A DNA stretch of 64,000 bases from Duganella rivi. GTDB lineage: Bacteria; Pseudomonadota; Gammaproteobacteria; Burkholderiales; Burkholderiaceae_D. Shown here in pieces: positions 8,049-17,644 of this stretch. The position numbers were made by a program, and so were the translations under genes. The notes under the pieces are model-generated. The model saw only the letters and a program-made list of their open reading frames with translations, was not told the origin of the DNA and made no database searches. Position 1 is the first letter of the stretch; every line of letters starts with the position of its first letter. Where the stretch lies: contig NZ_WWCK01000002.1 in assembly GCF_009857435.1 (NCBI RefSeq), forward strand, positions 496,001-560,000. The letters are read 5' to 3'.

Positions 8049-9497
8049 ATGGAAAAAAATACCATGGAACTCACACCGGGCATGGCGCCGCCGACGCGCC
8101 ACATTGCCGACCTGCCAGGCCCCAAGGCGCGGCCGCTGTTCGGCAACGTGGGCGAGATCCGCGCCCAGCCATTTCACCATGTGCTGGAAAGCTGGGCGCG
8201 CGAGTTCGGGCCGCTGTACCGTTTCCGCATCATGCGCAAGCAGATGCTGGCGACCTCCGACCGCGACCTGATCGCCGCGCTGCTGCGCGACCGGCCGGAC
8301 ATGATGCGCCGTTCCAGCCGTACGGCGGAAATGCTGAACGAGATCGGCACGCGCGGCCTGTTCACCGCCGAGGGCGAGGACTGGCGCCGCCAGCGCAAGC
8401 TGGTGATGCGGGCGCTGACGCCGGAGGTGATCCATAATTTTTTCCCGGCGCTGGCGGCGATGACGGAGCGTTTGCGCTTGCGCTGGGAGGCCGCCATCGC
8501 TGCCGGCAAGCCGGTCGATCTGCTGCGTGACTTGAAGGCTTACACGCTGGACGTGACGATCGGTTTGGCAATGGGGCAGGACATCAACACGCTGGAGCTG
8601 GAAGAGCATCCGCTACAGCGCGACATCGAATTTTTGTTCAAGCTGGTGGCGAAGCGTTTGACCACGCCGTTCACTTACTGGCGCGTGGCGATGCTGAAGC
8701 GCGCACAGGATCACGAAGCGATTGCCGCAGCGGCGCGCATTCAGCAGGCGATCTTTGGCTTTATCGCGCAGGCACGCAAGCGCATTGCAGAGAATCCGGT
8801 TCTGCGCCAAAAGCCCTCGAATATGCTGGAAGCGCTGATTGTGGCGCGCGACGAACCGGATTCCGGCTTCACCGATGAAGAGGTGGTGGGCAACGCCATT
8901 ACCATGGTGTTTGCCGGCGAGGATACGACTTCCAATACAGCGGCGTGGCTGCTCGAATTCCTGGCCGGCCATCCGCAAGCCGCCGCGCGCATGGCGGAAG
9001 AATCGCGGCAAGTGCTGGGCGAGCGCGCTGTGCTCGACGATTATCACCTGCTCGATAAACTCAAATACATCGACGCCGCCACGCGCGAAGCGATGCGCCT
9101 CAAGCCGGTGGCGCCGTTCATGGCGGCTGAGCCGACGCAAGATGTGGTGCTGGGCGACTTGGCCGTGCCCGAGGGGACGGTGATCTTTCTGCTGCTGCGC
9201 CATGCCTCCGAACGTGAATGCGAGTTGGCGCAGCCCGAGCGCTTCAGGCCGGAGCGCTGGCTGGAAGGCGCGATTGGACAGGGCGATGACCCGGGCCGCA
9301 AGCTGTTCCCCTTTGGCGGCGGGCCGCGTTTCTGTCCGGGACGTTATCTCGCCATGGCGGAGATTAAGATGGTGATGTCTATGCTGGCGCGGAATTTCGC
9401 ATTGGAGCGGGTGCCCGGTGCACCGGCGGCGCGCGAGTGCTTCACTTTTACCATGACGCCGGATGCGCTGCCGGTGCGCCTGGTGCAAAATAACTAA
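8049..9497 (+). CDS. Cytochrome P450
   Basis: A 482-residue soluble bacterial P450 mono-oxygenase. The I-helix oxygen-activation motif AGEDTT is at 289-294, the K-helix ExxR at Glu347/Arg350, and the heme loop FPFGGGPRFCPG has the thiolate ligand at Cys429. No membrane anchor is seen. The start at ATG 8049 is uncertain, because ATG 8064 is also possible and neither has a strong ribosome-binding site. No ferredoxin or reductase gene is adjacent, so electrons must come from elsewhere. The next genes (SRPBCC protein and a small secreted protein) are spaced 12-13 bp apart and are probably cotranscribed. Confidence 0.94.
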   Translation: MEKNTMELTPGMAPPTRHIADLPGPKARPLFGNVGEIRAQPFHHVLESWAREFGPLYRFRIMRKQMLATSDRDLIAALLRDRPDMMRRSSRTAEMLNEIGTRGLFTAEGEDWRRQRKLVMRALTPEVIHNFFPALAAMTERLRLRWEAAIAAGKPVDLLRDLKAYTLDVTIGLAMGQDINTLELEEHPLQRDIEFLFKLVAKRLTTPFTYWRVAMLKRAQDHEAIAAAARIQQAIFGFIAQARKRIAENPVLRQKPSNMLEALIVARDEPDSGFTDEEVVGNAITMVFAGEDTTSNTAAWLLEFLAGHPQAAARMAEESRQVLGERAVLDDYHLLDKLKYIDAATREAMRLKPVAPFMAAEPTQDVVLGDLAVPEGTVIFLLLRHASERECELAQPERFRPERWLEGAIGQGDDPGRKLFPFGGGPRFCPGRYLAMAEIKMVMSMLARNFALERVPGAPAARECFTFTMTPDALPVRLVQNN

Positions 9498-9509
9498 AAA
9501 GGAAAAACC

Positions 9510-10034
9510 ATGTTCAAGAAAATCATCGTAGGCATCTCGGTACTGATCTTGATCGTACTGGCGGTGGCGGCTTTGCAGCCGGCCACGTACAGCGTCACGC
9601 GCAGCATTGCCATCAAGGCGCCGCCGGAAAAAATTCAACCGCTGATCAGCGATTTTCATAATTGGCCTCTATGGTCGCCGTGGGAGAAACTGGATCCCGC
9701 AATGAACCGCACGTTCAGCGGTGCGCCCAAGGATCTGGGCGCAGTCTATGCTTGGAAGGGCAATAAGAACGTGGGCTCCGGCCGCATGGAGGTGATCGGC
9801 CTGACGCCGGCCAAGGTCGGCATCAAGCTCGATTTCTATGAGCCGATGGCCTCTACTGCGGACACGGATTTTGTGCTGGAGACCAAAGGCGATGTCACCA
9901 CTGTAAGCTGGACGATGTCCGGTAAGACCGACTACATCGCCAAGCTGATGACCATCTTCGTCAGCATGGACAGCATGATCGGCCCGGCGTTTGAAAGCGG
10001 CCTGTCGCAGATGAAGGCGGTGGCGGAAAAATAA
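9510..10034 (+). CDS. Membrane-anchored SRPBCC-family protein
   Basis: This 174-residue protein begins with one hydrophobic helix (residues 3-24) followed by a START/polyketide-cyclase-like fold (SITRSIAIKAPPEKIQPLISDF and W-SPW). AAAGGAAA sits just before the ATG. Proteins of this type bind hydrophobic ligands in a helix-grip cavity. Its position 12 bp after a P450 gene suggests a shared lipophilic substrate, but this is inference. Confidence 0.82.
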   Translation: MFKKIIVGISVLILIVLAVAALQPATYSVTRSIAIKAPPEKIQPLISDFHNWPLWSPWEKLDPAMNRTFSGAPKDLGAVYAWKGNKNVGSGRMEVIGLTPAKVGIKLDFYEPMASTADTDFVLETKGDVTTVSWTMSGKTDYIAKLMTIFVSMDSMIGPAFESGLSQMKAVAEK

Positions 10035-10047
10035 GCGGAGGTATGCG

Positions 10048-10473
10048 ATGCGGATGCGGGCGGCGGTAGGTGTGGTGTTGATGCTGGCGGCGACGGCGGT
10101 GCAGTGCGCACCGCTGCGGCAGAATCATCCCATCATCGGCACGTGGCGCATCACGCTGCCGGATGGCTCGTGCAGCGAGACTTACCGCATTCGCGCCGAC
10201 GGCACCACGCTGGTGTTTAGTAACGAGGAGGTGGCCGAGTCCACCTTCACTGTCAGCGATCAGCCGGACAAGAATGGTTTCTACGAAGAGACCGACACCA
10301 TCACCAAGGATAACGGCAAGCGCGATTGCAGCGGCGAGATCACTGCACCGGGGCGCGCCGTCACCAACTATCTTCAGTTCCACCCGAGCGGCAATATGTT
10401 CGTGATGTGCGTGGAACGCAGCCTCGATCGCTGTATCGGGCCTTTCATCCGCGTGCGCGGAAAATCCATCTAG
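10048..10473 (+). CDS. Small exported protein, function unknown
   Basis: The 141-residue product has a signal peptide (MRMRAAVGVVLMLAATAVQCA) and a mature beta-rich domain containing IIGTWRITLPDGSCSETY, resembling lipocalin-like or DUF-type 'GTW' stress proteins. Four or five cysteines could form disulfides in the periplasm. GGAGG is in the upstream spacer after the SRPBCC gene. Its stop TAG forms the palindrome CTAG with the stop of the convergent AraC gene (10470-10473). Confidence 0.78.
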   Translation: MRMRAAVGVVLMLAATAVQCAPLRQNHPIIGTWRITLPDGSCSETYRIRADGTTLVFSNEEVAESTFTVSDQPDKNGFYEETDTITKDNGKRDCSGEITAPGRAVTNYLQFHPSGNMFVMCVERSLDRCIGPFIRVRGKSI

Positions 10474-11501
10474 CTGCTGCTTTTGTCACGATAGGCGCCG
10501 GGATTCACGCCGGCCCATTCCTTGAACGCGTGGTTAAAGGCGCTCTGCTCCTGGTAGCCGAGCAGGAAGGCAATGTCGATCAGGCTTAATTCGGGCCGCC
10601 GTAAGTAATCCTTGGCCAGCGCGAAGCGCGCTTGATCCAGTACTTGCTGGAAGGTGGCGCCGGCCTCGCTCAACTTGCGCTGCAAGGTGCGCGGCGACAG
10701 TTTCAAATCATCGGCAATCGAGGCTAGCCGCACCTGTCCGTGCGATAGCTTGGCGACGATGGCCGCATGTACTTGCTGCGTGATTGAGGGCTGCGTGGCT
10801 GCGCGCTGTTGCAGCAGTTGTTCGGCGTGCTGCTGGAGTACCGGATAAAGGCTGACGTCCGCGTTCGGCACCGGCCATGACAGCAGGGCGGCGGCGAAGC
10901 TGGCGACGTTGGCTTCGGCGTTGAACACAGGCGTTTCGCCCAGTACGCGGGCGTATTCGTCGCGCAGTTCGGGCGGGCCGCCGTCGTGCATCAGGCGTAG
11001 TTCGTTGGCCGGCAGGGTGATCCCGGCCAGCCAGTTGCTGAATACGCGGATGCCGGAGAACACGCTGTCCACCAAGTGGCGATGGCCGCTGCCGTAGTTG
11101 CTGTGCCACGTATAGCTGGCGATGTCGTCGTCGATGCTGATGTTGGAGCGGCCCAGATCATGGGCCAGCTGCTCGTAGCGCATGGTTTGTTCGAACACCT
11201 GGCCGAAGTCGCGGCAGCTCAGCAAGATCAAGCCGTAGACGGTGTAGGTGCCGAGTTTGACGCACTGGCCCACGTGCAGGCCGAAATGCGGATCGTTGGC
11301 CAGTGCGGCGGCGATGTCGAGCAGGCGCACGTAGTCGTCGGCAGACAGCGATTCCGGCAGCGGCTCCAGCGTGCCTGTCGGCAGATGGGCCGCTTGCTCC
11401 AGTGCCTGGGCGCTGACGCCGCGCAGGGCGGCCGCTTCCAATAATGGCTGTAGATAGGAACCTGCAACGCGCTTGGCATGATCGAACAAGGTAGATGTCA
11501 T
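10470..11501 (-). CDS. AraC-family transcriptional regulator
   Basis: A 343-residue regulator with an N-terminal ligand-binding domain of the arabinose-binding-like (OruR/ArgR-neighbour) type and a C-terminal double helix-turn-helix from about residue 240 (ASIADDLKLSPRTLQRKL, then DIAFLLGYQEQSAFNHAFKEW). It is divergent from the oxidase/GlpD/kinase operon, with only 76 bp between the starts. It most likely controls that operon in response to a pathway intermediate. Confidence 0.93.
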   Translation of the reverse strand: MTSTLFDHAKRVAGSYLQPLLEAAALRGVSAQALEQAAHLPTGTLEPLPESLSADDYVRLLDIAAALANDPHFGLHVGQCVKLGTYTVYGLILLSCRDFGQVFEQTMRYEQLAHDLGRSNISIDDDIASYTWHSNYGSGHRHLVDSVFSGIRVFSNWLAGITLPANELRLMHDGGPPELRDEYARVLGETPVFNAEANVASFAAALLSWPVPNADVSLYPVLQQHAEQLLQQRAATQPSITQQVHAAIVAKLSHGQVRLASIADDLKLSPRTLQRKLSEAGATFQQVLDQARFALAKDYLRRPELSLIDIAFLLGYQEQSAFNHAFKEWAGVNPGAYRDKSSS

Positions 11502-11577
11502 GAATACGCAATACCGGCTGGCGGCATTGTTTTAATCTCAAGGATTGGATACTCAGTATAACGGAGATGGCAATACC

Positions 11578-13167
11578 ATGAGACGCTGGAACGGTTGGGG
11601 AGATGAGTCGGTGGAGTTTGCGCTGAACGGCGAAGCGCTGGCTTTTCTCGCGCAGCGCATTGGAGCTGGCAAGCCGGTGGCGGATGCGGCGCTGGCGCAG
11701 GCTTGCGCGCAGATTGCGGAATCGCGCCTGCCGCCACACCGCTTGATTGATACGTCGGCCGAGGTTCGGCTGCGCAATGCGCTGGGCCAGAGCTTGCCGG
11801 ATTGGCTGCGCCTGCGCTATGGCGTGATCGGCTCCGCACCGGATGGCGTGGCTTACCCGGAGAGCGCGCAGGATGTGCGCGATTTGCTCGATTATGCGCA
11901 GCAGTATGGCGTGGCTTTGATTCCGCAGGGCGGCGGCACCAGTGTGGCGGGGCATTTGACGGCGCCGGGCGGTGTGCCGTCGCTGACAGTGAATATGACG
12001 CGCATGCGGCAGTTGCTGTATCTCGATACCGAGTCGCAGTTGGCGACGTTTGGCGCGGGCGTGCTCGGGCCCGATCTGGAAGCGCAGTTGCGTGCGCGCG
12101 GATACACCTTGGGGCATTTTCCGCAGTCGTTTGAGTATTCGACCTTGGGCGGCTGGGTCGTCACGCGTTCGTCGGGGCAGCAGTCTTTGCGCTACGGGCG
12201 CATTGAGCAGATGTTCCGTGGCGGCTCGATGGAGACGCCATCGGGCACGTTGCATTTGCCGACCTTCCCCGCATCGGCTGCGGGGCCCGATTTACGTGAG
12301 ATGGTGCTGGGCTCCGAGGGGCGACTTGGGATTTTGACCGAGGCCACGGTGCGGGTGAGTGCGGCGCCAGCGTACGAGGCGTTCCATGCGGTGTTCTTCC
12401 CGGATTGGGCGGGGGCGGAAACGGCTGTGCGGCAGATTGTGCAGGCTGGGTTGCCGTTGTCGATGCTGCGCCTGTCGAATGCATTGGAGACGACCACCAT
12501 GCTGGCGCTGGCCGGCCATAAGAAACTGATCTCGCTGCTGGAGGGGTACTTGTCGCTGCGCGGCTGCGGCGAGGGCAAGTGCATGCTGATGATCGGTGTG
12601 AGCGGGCGCAAGCCGGCGGCCCGTTCAGCTTTGAGGGCGGCGCTGGCGTTGGCGGCTCCGCATGGCAGTGTGCACGTTGGCCGTTACATGGGGAACAAGT
12701 GGAAGCAGAATCGCTTCCGCAATGTGTACCTGCGTAACGCGGCTTGGTCGCATGGTTATGCCATCGACACGGTGGAGACGGCGGTCGACTGGCCGCGCGT
12801 GGAGATCATGATGCGGTCGGTGGAGGCGGCGGCGACTGCGGCGCTGGGCGCGCACGGAGAGCAGGTGCACGCTTATACGCACTTGTCGCATTTGTATGCT
12901 CAGGGGGCTAGTGTTTATACGACGTTTGTTTATCGACTGGCTGGCGATTATGAATCGGATCTGGCGCGCTGGAAGTCGCTGAAGAAGGCGGTGTCGATGG
13001 CGATTGTGGAAAATGGTGGGACGATCAGTCATCAGCATGGCGTGGGTTCTGACCATGCGCCGTATTTGGCGGCGGAGAAGGGTAAGCTGGGGATGTCGTC
13101 GCTGCGGGCGTTGTTTGAGCATGTCGACCCGCAGGGGATTATGAATCCCGGGAAGTTGCTGCCATGA
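11578..13167 (+). CDS. FAD-binding oxidase of the alkylglycerone-phosphate synthase (AGPS) type
   Basis: A 529-residue flavoprotein of the VAO/PCMH superfamily. The N-terminus MRRWNGWGD matches the RRWNGWG start typical of alkyl-DHAP synthases. The FAD pyrophosphate loop is PQGGGTSVAGH, and a late SHQHGVGSDHAPY segment corresponds to the histidine-rich active-site loop of that family (HQHG instead of HHHG). The ATG at 11578 with GGAG upstream is preferred to a longer frame. The stop overlaps the next gene by ATGA, implying translational coupling. It could make or break ether-linked glycerol phosphates, or act as a 2-hydroxyacid oxidase; the AGPS-like head and the glycerol-phosphate neighbours favour the former. 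Confidence 0.85.
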   Translation: MRRWNGWGDESVEFALNGEALAFLAQRIGAGKPVADAALAQACAQIAESRLPPHRLIDTSAEVRLRNALGQSLPDWLRLRYGVIGSAPDGVAYPESAQDVRDLLDYAQQYGVALIPQGGGTSVAGHLTAPGGVPSLTVNMTRMRQLLYLDTESQLATFGAGVLGPDLEAQLRARGYTLGHFPQSFEYSTLGGWVVTRSSGQQSLRYGRIEQMFRGGSMETPSGTLHLPTFPASAAGPDLREMVLGSEGRLGILTEATVRVSAAPAYEAFHAVFFPDWAGAETAVRQIVQAGLPLSMLRLSNALETTTMLALAGHKKLISLLEGYLSLRGCGEGKCMLMIGVSGRKPAARSALRAALALAAPHGSVHVGRYMGNKWKQNRFRNVYLRNAAWSHGYAIDTVETAVDWPRVEIMMRSVEAAATAALGAHGEQVHAYTHLSHLYAQGASVYTTFVYRLAGDYESDLARWKSLKKAVSMAIVENGGTISHQHGVGSDHAPYLAAEKGKLGMSSLRALFEHVDPQGIMNPGKLLP

Positions 13168-14717
13168 GCAGGCAGTTGGCGCTGGCCGGGCCGTGGGACG
13201 TGGTGGTGATCGGCGGCGGCATCACCGGCGCGGGGATTCTGCTGGAGGCGGCGCGGCGCGGTTTGCGCGTGCTGCTGGTGGAGCAGCGGGATTTTGCCTG
13301 GGGCACGTCGAGCAGGTCTTCAAAGCTGGTGCATGGCGGCTTGCGGTATTTGAAGGAGGGTCAGTTCGGCTTGACGCGCGAGTCGGTGCATGAGCGCGAG
13401 CACTTGCTGCAACAGGCCGCAGGCCTGGTGGAGCCGCAGAGTTTTGCGTTTGGCGATTATGTGGGGCGCAAGCCGGGCAAGCGGGCGTTCCTGGTGGGGC
13501 TGGCGATTTACGATCGCATGGCGGGGCAGCGCGGGCGGCATTATTTCGAGCGCGATGAGTTTGTGGCGATGGCGCCGAATGTGGCCACCGAGGGCCTGCA
13601 AGGCGGAATGGTCTACACGGACGCCAAGACGGATGATGCACGGCTGGTGCTGCGCGTGTTGCAGGAGGCGCGTCAGCATGGCGGCGTTGCGGTGAACTAC
13701 ATGGCCGTCGAGTCGCTGCTGCACGAGGGCGGCGAGGTGTGTGGGGCGCGCCTGCGCGATGGTTTGAGCGGCGGGCAGCACGAAGTCCGCGCGCGGCTGG
13801 TGATCAGCGCGACCGGCGCGTGGGCAGACCGCTTGCGTGCAGCTGGCGAAGCGGGGCATCGGCTGCGGCCTTTGCGGGGCAGCCACTTGGTGCTGCCGGC
13901 CTGGCGGCTGCCTCTGGCGCAGGCGATTAGTTTGATTCATCCGGCCGACGGCCGGCCGGTGTTCGCTTATCCGTGGGAGGGTGTCACGCTGGTCGGCACG
14001 ACCGACGTCGATCACGCTGACGACCTGTCGCGCGAAGCGGCCATTACACGCGCGGAATGCGATTACCTGATGGCTGCCTTGCACGCCCAATTTCCGCAAC
14101 TGAACCTCAGCGACGACGACATCATCGCCACCTACGCCGGCGTGCGTCCCGTGATCGACAGCGGCAAGGCCGATCCCTCCAAGGAAACGCGCGACCACGC
14201 GCTATGGCTGGAACACGGCCTGCTCACCGTCACCGGCGGCAAGCTGACGACTTTCCGCGTCATTGCACTGGATGCCCTCAAGCTGGCGGCCACGCGACTC
14301 CCGGAACTGCAAGGCCAACTGACGCCGCAGCCGGTGTTCGCCGCATCGAAGCCGCTGCGCTATACGCCCGACCTGCCGCCCGGCCAGGCGCAACGCCTGC
14401 AAGGCCGCTACGGCGCCAGCGCGCAGGCATTGGTCGATGCCGCGCAAGCCGGCGAATTGGAAAACATCCCCGGCACAGAAACCATCTGGGCCCAACTACG
14501 CTGGGCCGCGCGCAAGGAGGATGTCTGCAAGCTGGAAGACCTGCTGCTGCGCCGCACGCGCATCGGCATCCAGCTGCGCGGCGGCGGCGCCGGCATCCTG
14601 CCGCGCATCCGCAGCATCTGCCAGCCGGAACTCGGCTGGAGCGACCAGCGGTGGGAAGCGGAACAACACGCCTTCCTCGTACTCTGGCGCACGCATTACA
14701 ATCTACCAAAACTATAA
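13164..14717 (+). CDS. FAD-dependent glycerol-3-phosphate dehydrogenase (GlpD-like)
   Basis: The 517-residue protein starts with a dinucleotide-binding fold (VVVIGGGITGAGILLEAARRG) and the GlpD signature GTSSRSSKLVHGGLRYL. Later blocks include VGTTDVDHADD and AGVRPVID, followed by the C-terminal GlpD domain. The enzyme oxidises glycerol 3-phosphate to dihydroxyacetone phosphate, passing electrons to quinone at the inner membrane. Its ATG overlaps the AGPS-like stop, and an FGGY kinase follows after nine bases. It may be a specialised paralogue rather than the catabolic GlpD, as no glpF or canonical glpK is present. Confidence 0.93.
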   Translation: MSRQLALAGPWDVVVIGGGITGAGILLEAARRGLRVLLVEQRDFAWGTSSRSSKLVHGGLRYLKEGQFGLTRESVHEREHLLQQAAGLVEPQSFAFGDYVGRKPGKRAFLVGLAIYDRMAGQRGRHYFERDEFVAMAPNVATEGLQGGMVYTDAKTDDARLVLRVLQEARQHGGVAVNYMAVESLLHEGGEVCGARLRDGLSGGQHEVRARLVISATGAWADRLRAAGEAGHRLRPLRGSHLVLPAWRLPLAQAISLIHPADGRPVFAYPWEGVTLVGTTDVDHADDLSREAAITRAECDYLMAALHAQFPQLNLSDDDIIATYAGVRPVIDSGKADPSKETRDHALWLEHGLLTVTGGKLTTFRVIALDALKLAATRLPELQGQLTPQPVFAASKPLRYTPDLPPGQAQRLQGRYGASAQALVDAAQAGELENIPGTETIWAQLRWAARKEDVCKLEDLLLRRTRIGIQLRGGGAGILPRIRSICQPELGWSDQRWEAEQHAFLVLWRTHYNLPKL

Positions 14718-14726
14718 CGAGACATC

Positions 14727-16289
14727 ATGGCAGACCAATACCTGCTCTCCATCGACAACGGCACGCAAAGCGTGCGCGCGCTGCTGTTCGACTTGAACGG
14801 CAACCTCGCGGCCAAGTCGCAAATCCATCTGGAAGCATATTTCTCCGACCATCCCGGCTGGGCCGAGCATGACGCCGACGGTTACTGGGACGCGGTGGCC
14901 GCCGCGTGCCAGCAACTGTGGCAAAGCACGGATATACCGCGCAGCGCCGTCAACGGCGTCGCCGTCACCACGCAGCGCGGCACCGTTGTGAACCTGGATC
15001 GCGACGGCAAGGTGCTGCGGCCCGCCATCACATGGCTAGACCAGCGCCGGGTAGGCAAGCAAAAGCCACTGAGCCTGCTGTGGCGCACCGCCTTCAAGCT
15101 GGCGCGCGTCGGCGGCACCATCGAATACTTCCGGCGCGAAGCGGAGATCAACTGGATCGCCGAGCATCAGCCGGAGATCTGGGCCAAGACGCATAAATAC
15201 CTGCTGCTGTCAGGCTTCCTCAATTTCCGCCTGTGCGGCCGCCATGTTGATTCTACTGGCTCGCAAGTCGCTTACCTGCCGTTCGACTACAAGCGCCACA
15301 AATGGGCCGGTGCGCGCGACTGGAAGTGGGAAGCACTGAAAGTACGCGCCGATATGCTACCGGAACTGGTCGTCCCCGGCACCATCATCGGCTCCATCAC
15401 CAAAGCCGCCGCCGAGGCGACCGGCATCCTGGAAGGCACGCCGCTGGTGGCCGCTGCTGCCGATAAAGCGTGCGAAGTCATCGGCGCTGGCAGCCTGGAG
15501 CCGCACATCGCTTGCCTGAGTTACGGCACCACGGCCACCATCAACACCACCAGCAAAAAGTACGTCGAGGTCACGCCGTTCATTCCTCCATATCCGGCGG
15601 CGGTGCCGGGCGCTTACAGCACCGAGGTGCAAATCTTTCGTGGCTACTGGATGGTCAACTGGTTCAAAGAGCAGTTTGGCCATCTCGAACAGATGGCGGG
15701 AGCAGAGCAGGGCATGGCGCCGGAAGCCATGTTCGACCAGCTGGTGAACGAGGTGCCGCCCGGTTCCATGGGGCTGATGCTGCAACCCTACTGGAGTCCC
15801 GGCATCCGCATTCCGGGGCCGGAAGCGAAGGGCGCGATGATCGGCTTTGGCGACGTCCACACGCGCGCCCATATGTACCGGGCGATATTGGAGGGCCTGG
15901 CCTACGCGCTGAGAGAAGGCAAAGAACGCATCGAAAAGCGCAGCGGCGTCCCCGTGACGGAATTGCGCATCGCCGGCGGCGGTTCGCAAAGCGACGCGGC
16001 CATGCAGCTGACGGCCGACATTTTCGGCCTGCCGGCAGCGCGCGCGCACGTCTATGAAACTTCGGGACTCGGTGCGGCCATCGCCATCGCTGCGGGCTTG
16101 GGCCTGCACAAGGACTTCGACACCGCCACCCGCGCCATGACGCGTACGGGCCGCGTATTCCATCCCATCGCCGCCAACCAAAAAATCTACGACCAGCTGT
16201 ACCGCCGCGTGTACCTCAATATGTACAAGCAGTTGCAGCCGATGTACCAGCAAATCGCTGACATCACCGGCTACCCGGAACAAATTTAG
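14727..16289 (+). CDS. FGGY-family carbohydrate kinase
   Basis: A 520-residue sugar/polyol kinase of the actin-like ATPase fold. The N-terminal phosphate loop is LLSIDNGTQSVRALLFD, a second signature is LSYGTTATINTTSKKY, and the C-terminal adenosine motif is ELRIAGGGSQSDAAMQL. It phosphorylates a polyol or sugar; glycerol kinase activity is possible, but the sequence is not close to canonical GlpK (which has MGTTS near its start), so the substrate is open. It is the last gene of the operon. Its stop overlaps by four bases that of the convergent GGDEF gene. Confidence 0.9.
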   Translation: MADQYLLSIDNGTQSVRALLFDLNGNLAAKSQIHLEAYFSDHPGWAEHDADGYWDAVAAACQQLWQSTDIPRSAVNGVAVTTQRGTVVNLDRDGKVLRPAITWLDQRRVGKQKPLSLLWRTAFKLARVGGTIEYFRREAEINWIAEHQPEIWAKTHKYLLLSGFLNFRLCGRHVDSTGSQVAYLPFDYKRHKWAGARDWKWEALKVRADMLPELVVPGTIIGSITKAAAEATGILEGTPLVAAAADKACEVIGAGSLEPHIACLSYGTTATINTTSKKYVEVTPFIPPYPAAVPGAYSTEVQIFRGYWMVNWFKEQFGHLEQMAGAEQGMAPEAMFDQLVNEVPPGSMGLMLQPYWSPGIRIPGPEAKGAMIGFGDVHTRAHMYRAILEGLAYALREGKERIEKRSGVPVTELRIAGGGSQSDAAMQLTADIFGLPAARAHVYETSGLGAAIAIAAGLGLHKDFDTATRAMTRTGRVFHPIAANQKIYDQLYRRVYLNMYKQLQPMYQQIADITGYPEQI

Positions 16290-17644
16290 CGCATCACCAT
16301 GGCTTTGACGGCGGCCAGCGAGGCGCCGCCGGTTTTGGTGGCCTGGACTTGATTGCGGCCGCCTTCCTTGGCTACGTACATGGCGCGGTCGGCGGCGACG
16401 AATAGGGACTCGGTGTTGTCCAGCTGGTGCGGATGGATGGTCGCTACGCCGATGCTCACCGTCAGCCATGCGGAGGTGGTCGAACGCGGATGCGGGATTT
16501 GCAGCGATTCGATATGGGCGCGGATCGACTCCGCCAGCAGGTAGGCCGAGTCCCCATCGGTCTCCGCGAACAGCAGCACGAACTCCTCGCCGCCGTAGCG
16601 CGCGGCCAGGTCGGTCGGACGCAGTGCGTGCGAGGCGATGGCTTGCGCTACTTGCTGCAAGCAGGCGTCGCCGGCCGGGTGGCCCAGTGTGTCGTTGTAT
16701 AGCTTGAAGTGGTCGACATCCAGCACCACCAGCGACAAGGGCTGGCCGCTGCGCATGGCGCGCTGCCATTCTTTTTCGAGGAAGCTGTCGAAGTGGCGGC
16801 GGTTGGCGATCTTGGTCAGCGGATCCACCATGGCTGCGCGCTGTAAGGCGTCTTCCGATTGTTTGTGGTGCGTGATGTCGTGCAGCAGGCCGATAAACAG
16901 CGGCTGGCGCAGGTACATCGGCGTCAGCGTCAAGTCCATGCACACCGAGCTGCCATTGCGGTGGCGGATGATCACTTCGCGCGTGCCGTGGTTGTGCGCC
17001 GTTTGCGGCGCAGCCGCGTAGCGCGCAAAGTAGTCGAGGTATTCCTGCGCCACCAGAGGATTCAGCAACTCGGTGATGCTGCGGCCCGCCAGCGGCTCCA
17101 GCTGATAGCCGAGGTATTTGTCGCAGGCCGGATTGGTCATCTGGATGCGGCCATCGGCCTCGAAGATCAGCAGGCCCTCGGCCATGTTGTTAACGATGGT
17201 GCGCAGGCGCTCGGCCTGTTCTTCGTGCGTTTCGCTCTTGCTGCGGATTTGCAGCTGCGTGCGCACGCGCGCGCACACTTCCGGCATGCGCAGCGGCTTG
17301 CTGATGTAATCGACCGCGCCGATATCAAAACCGGCCACCACGTCCTCGGTGTCGGTGCGCGCGCTCATGAAAATAATCGGGATGCGCTGCGTCGAGGCTT
17401 GGCTTTTCAGCTGGCGGCAGGTCTCGTAGCCGTCCATGCCGGGCATCATGATATCGAGCAGGATTAAATCGGGATGCACGCGGCGCGCGATTTTCAGCGC
17501 GCGTTCGCCGGAGGTAGCGACAAAGGTTTGATAGCCCTGTTCGACCATCATCTTGCGCAGCGCGCCCAGGTTTTCGGGCGCATCGTCAACGATCAATATC
17601 GCGGCATCGCGCCGCGTAGCGAAGCTTAGACTTCCAGAATTCAT
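16286..17644 (-). CDS. Response regulator diguanylate cyclase (REC-PAS-GGDEF)
   Basis: The 452-residue protein has a receiver domain (Asp20/21, phosphoacceptor Asp64, Ser94, Lys116), a PAS domain (about 145-260) and a GGDEF domain whose active loop is GGEEF at 351-355. The inhibitory I-site RPTD (342-345) lies exactly five residues before it, so product feedback is expected. It should make cyclic di-GMP when its receiver or PAS is stimulated. No histidine kinase is adjacent, and upstream of it lies a 367-bp non-coding stretch. Confidence 0.95.
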   Translation of the reverse strand: MNSGSLSFATRRDAAILIVDDAPENLGALRKMMVEQGYQTFVATSGERALKIARRVHPDLILLDIMMPGMDGYETCRQLKSQASTQRIPIIFMSARTDTEDVVAGFDIGAVDYISKPLRMPEVCARVRTQLQIRSKSETHEEQAERLRTIVNNMAEGLLIFEADGRIQMTNPACDKYLGYQLEPLAGRSITELLNPLVAQEYLDYFARYAAAPQTAHNHGTREVIIRHRNGSSVCMDLTLTPMYLRQPLFIGLLHDITHHKQSEDALQRAAMVDPLTKIANRRHFDSFLEKEWQRAMRSGQPLSLVVLDVDHFKLYNDTLGHPAGDACLQQVAQAIASHALRPTDLAARYGGEEFVLLFAETDGDSAYLLAESIRAHIESLQIPHPRSTTSAWLTVSIGVATIHPHQLDNTESLFVAADRAMYVAKEGGRNQVQATKTGGASLAAVKAMVMR

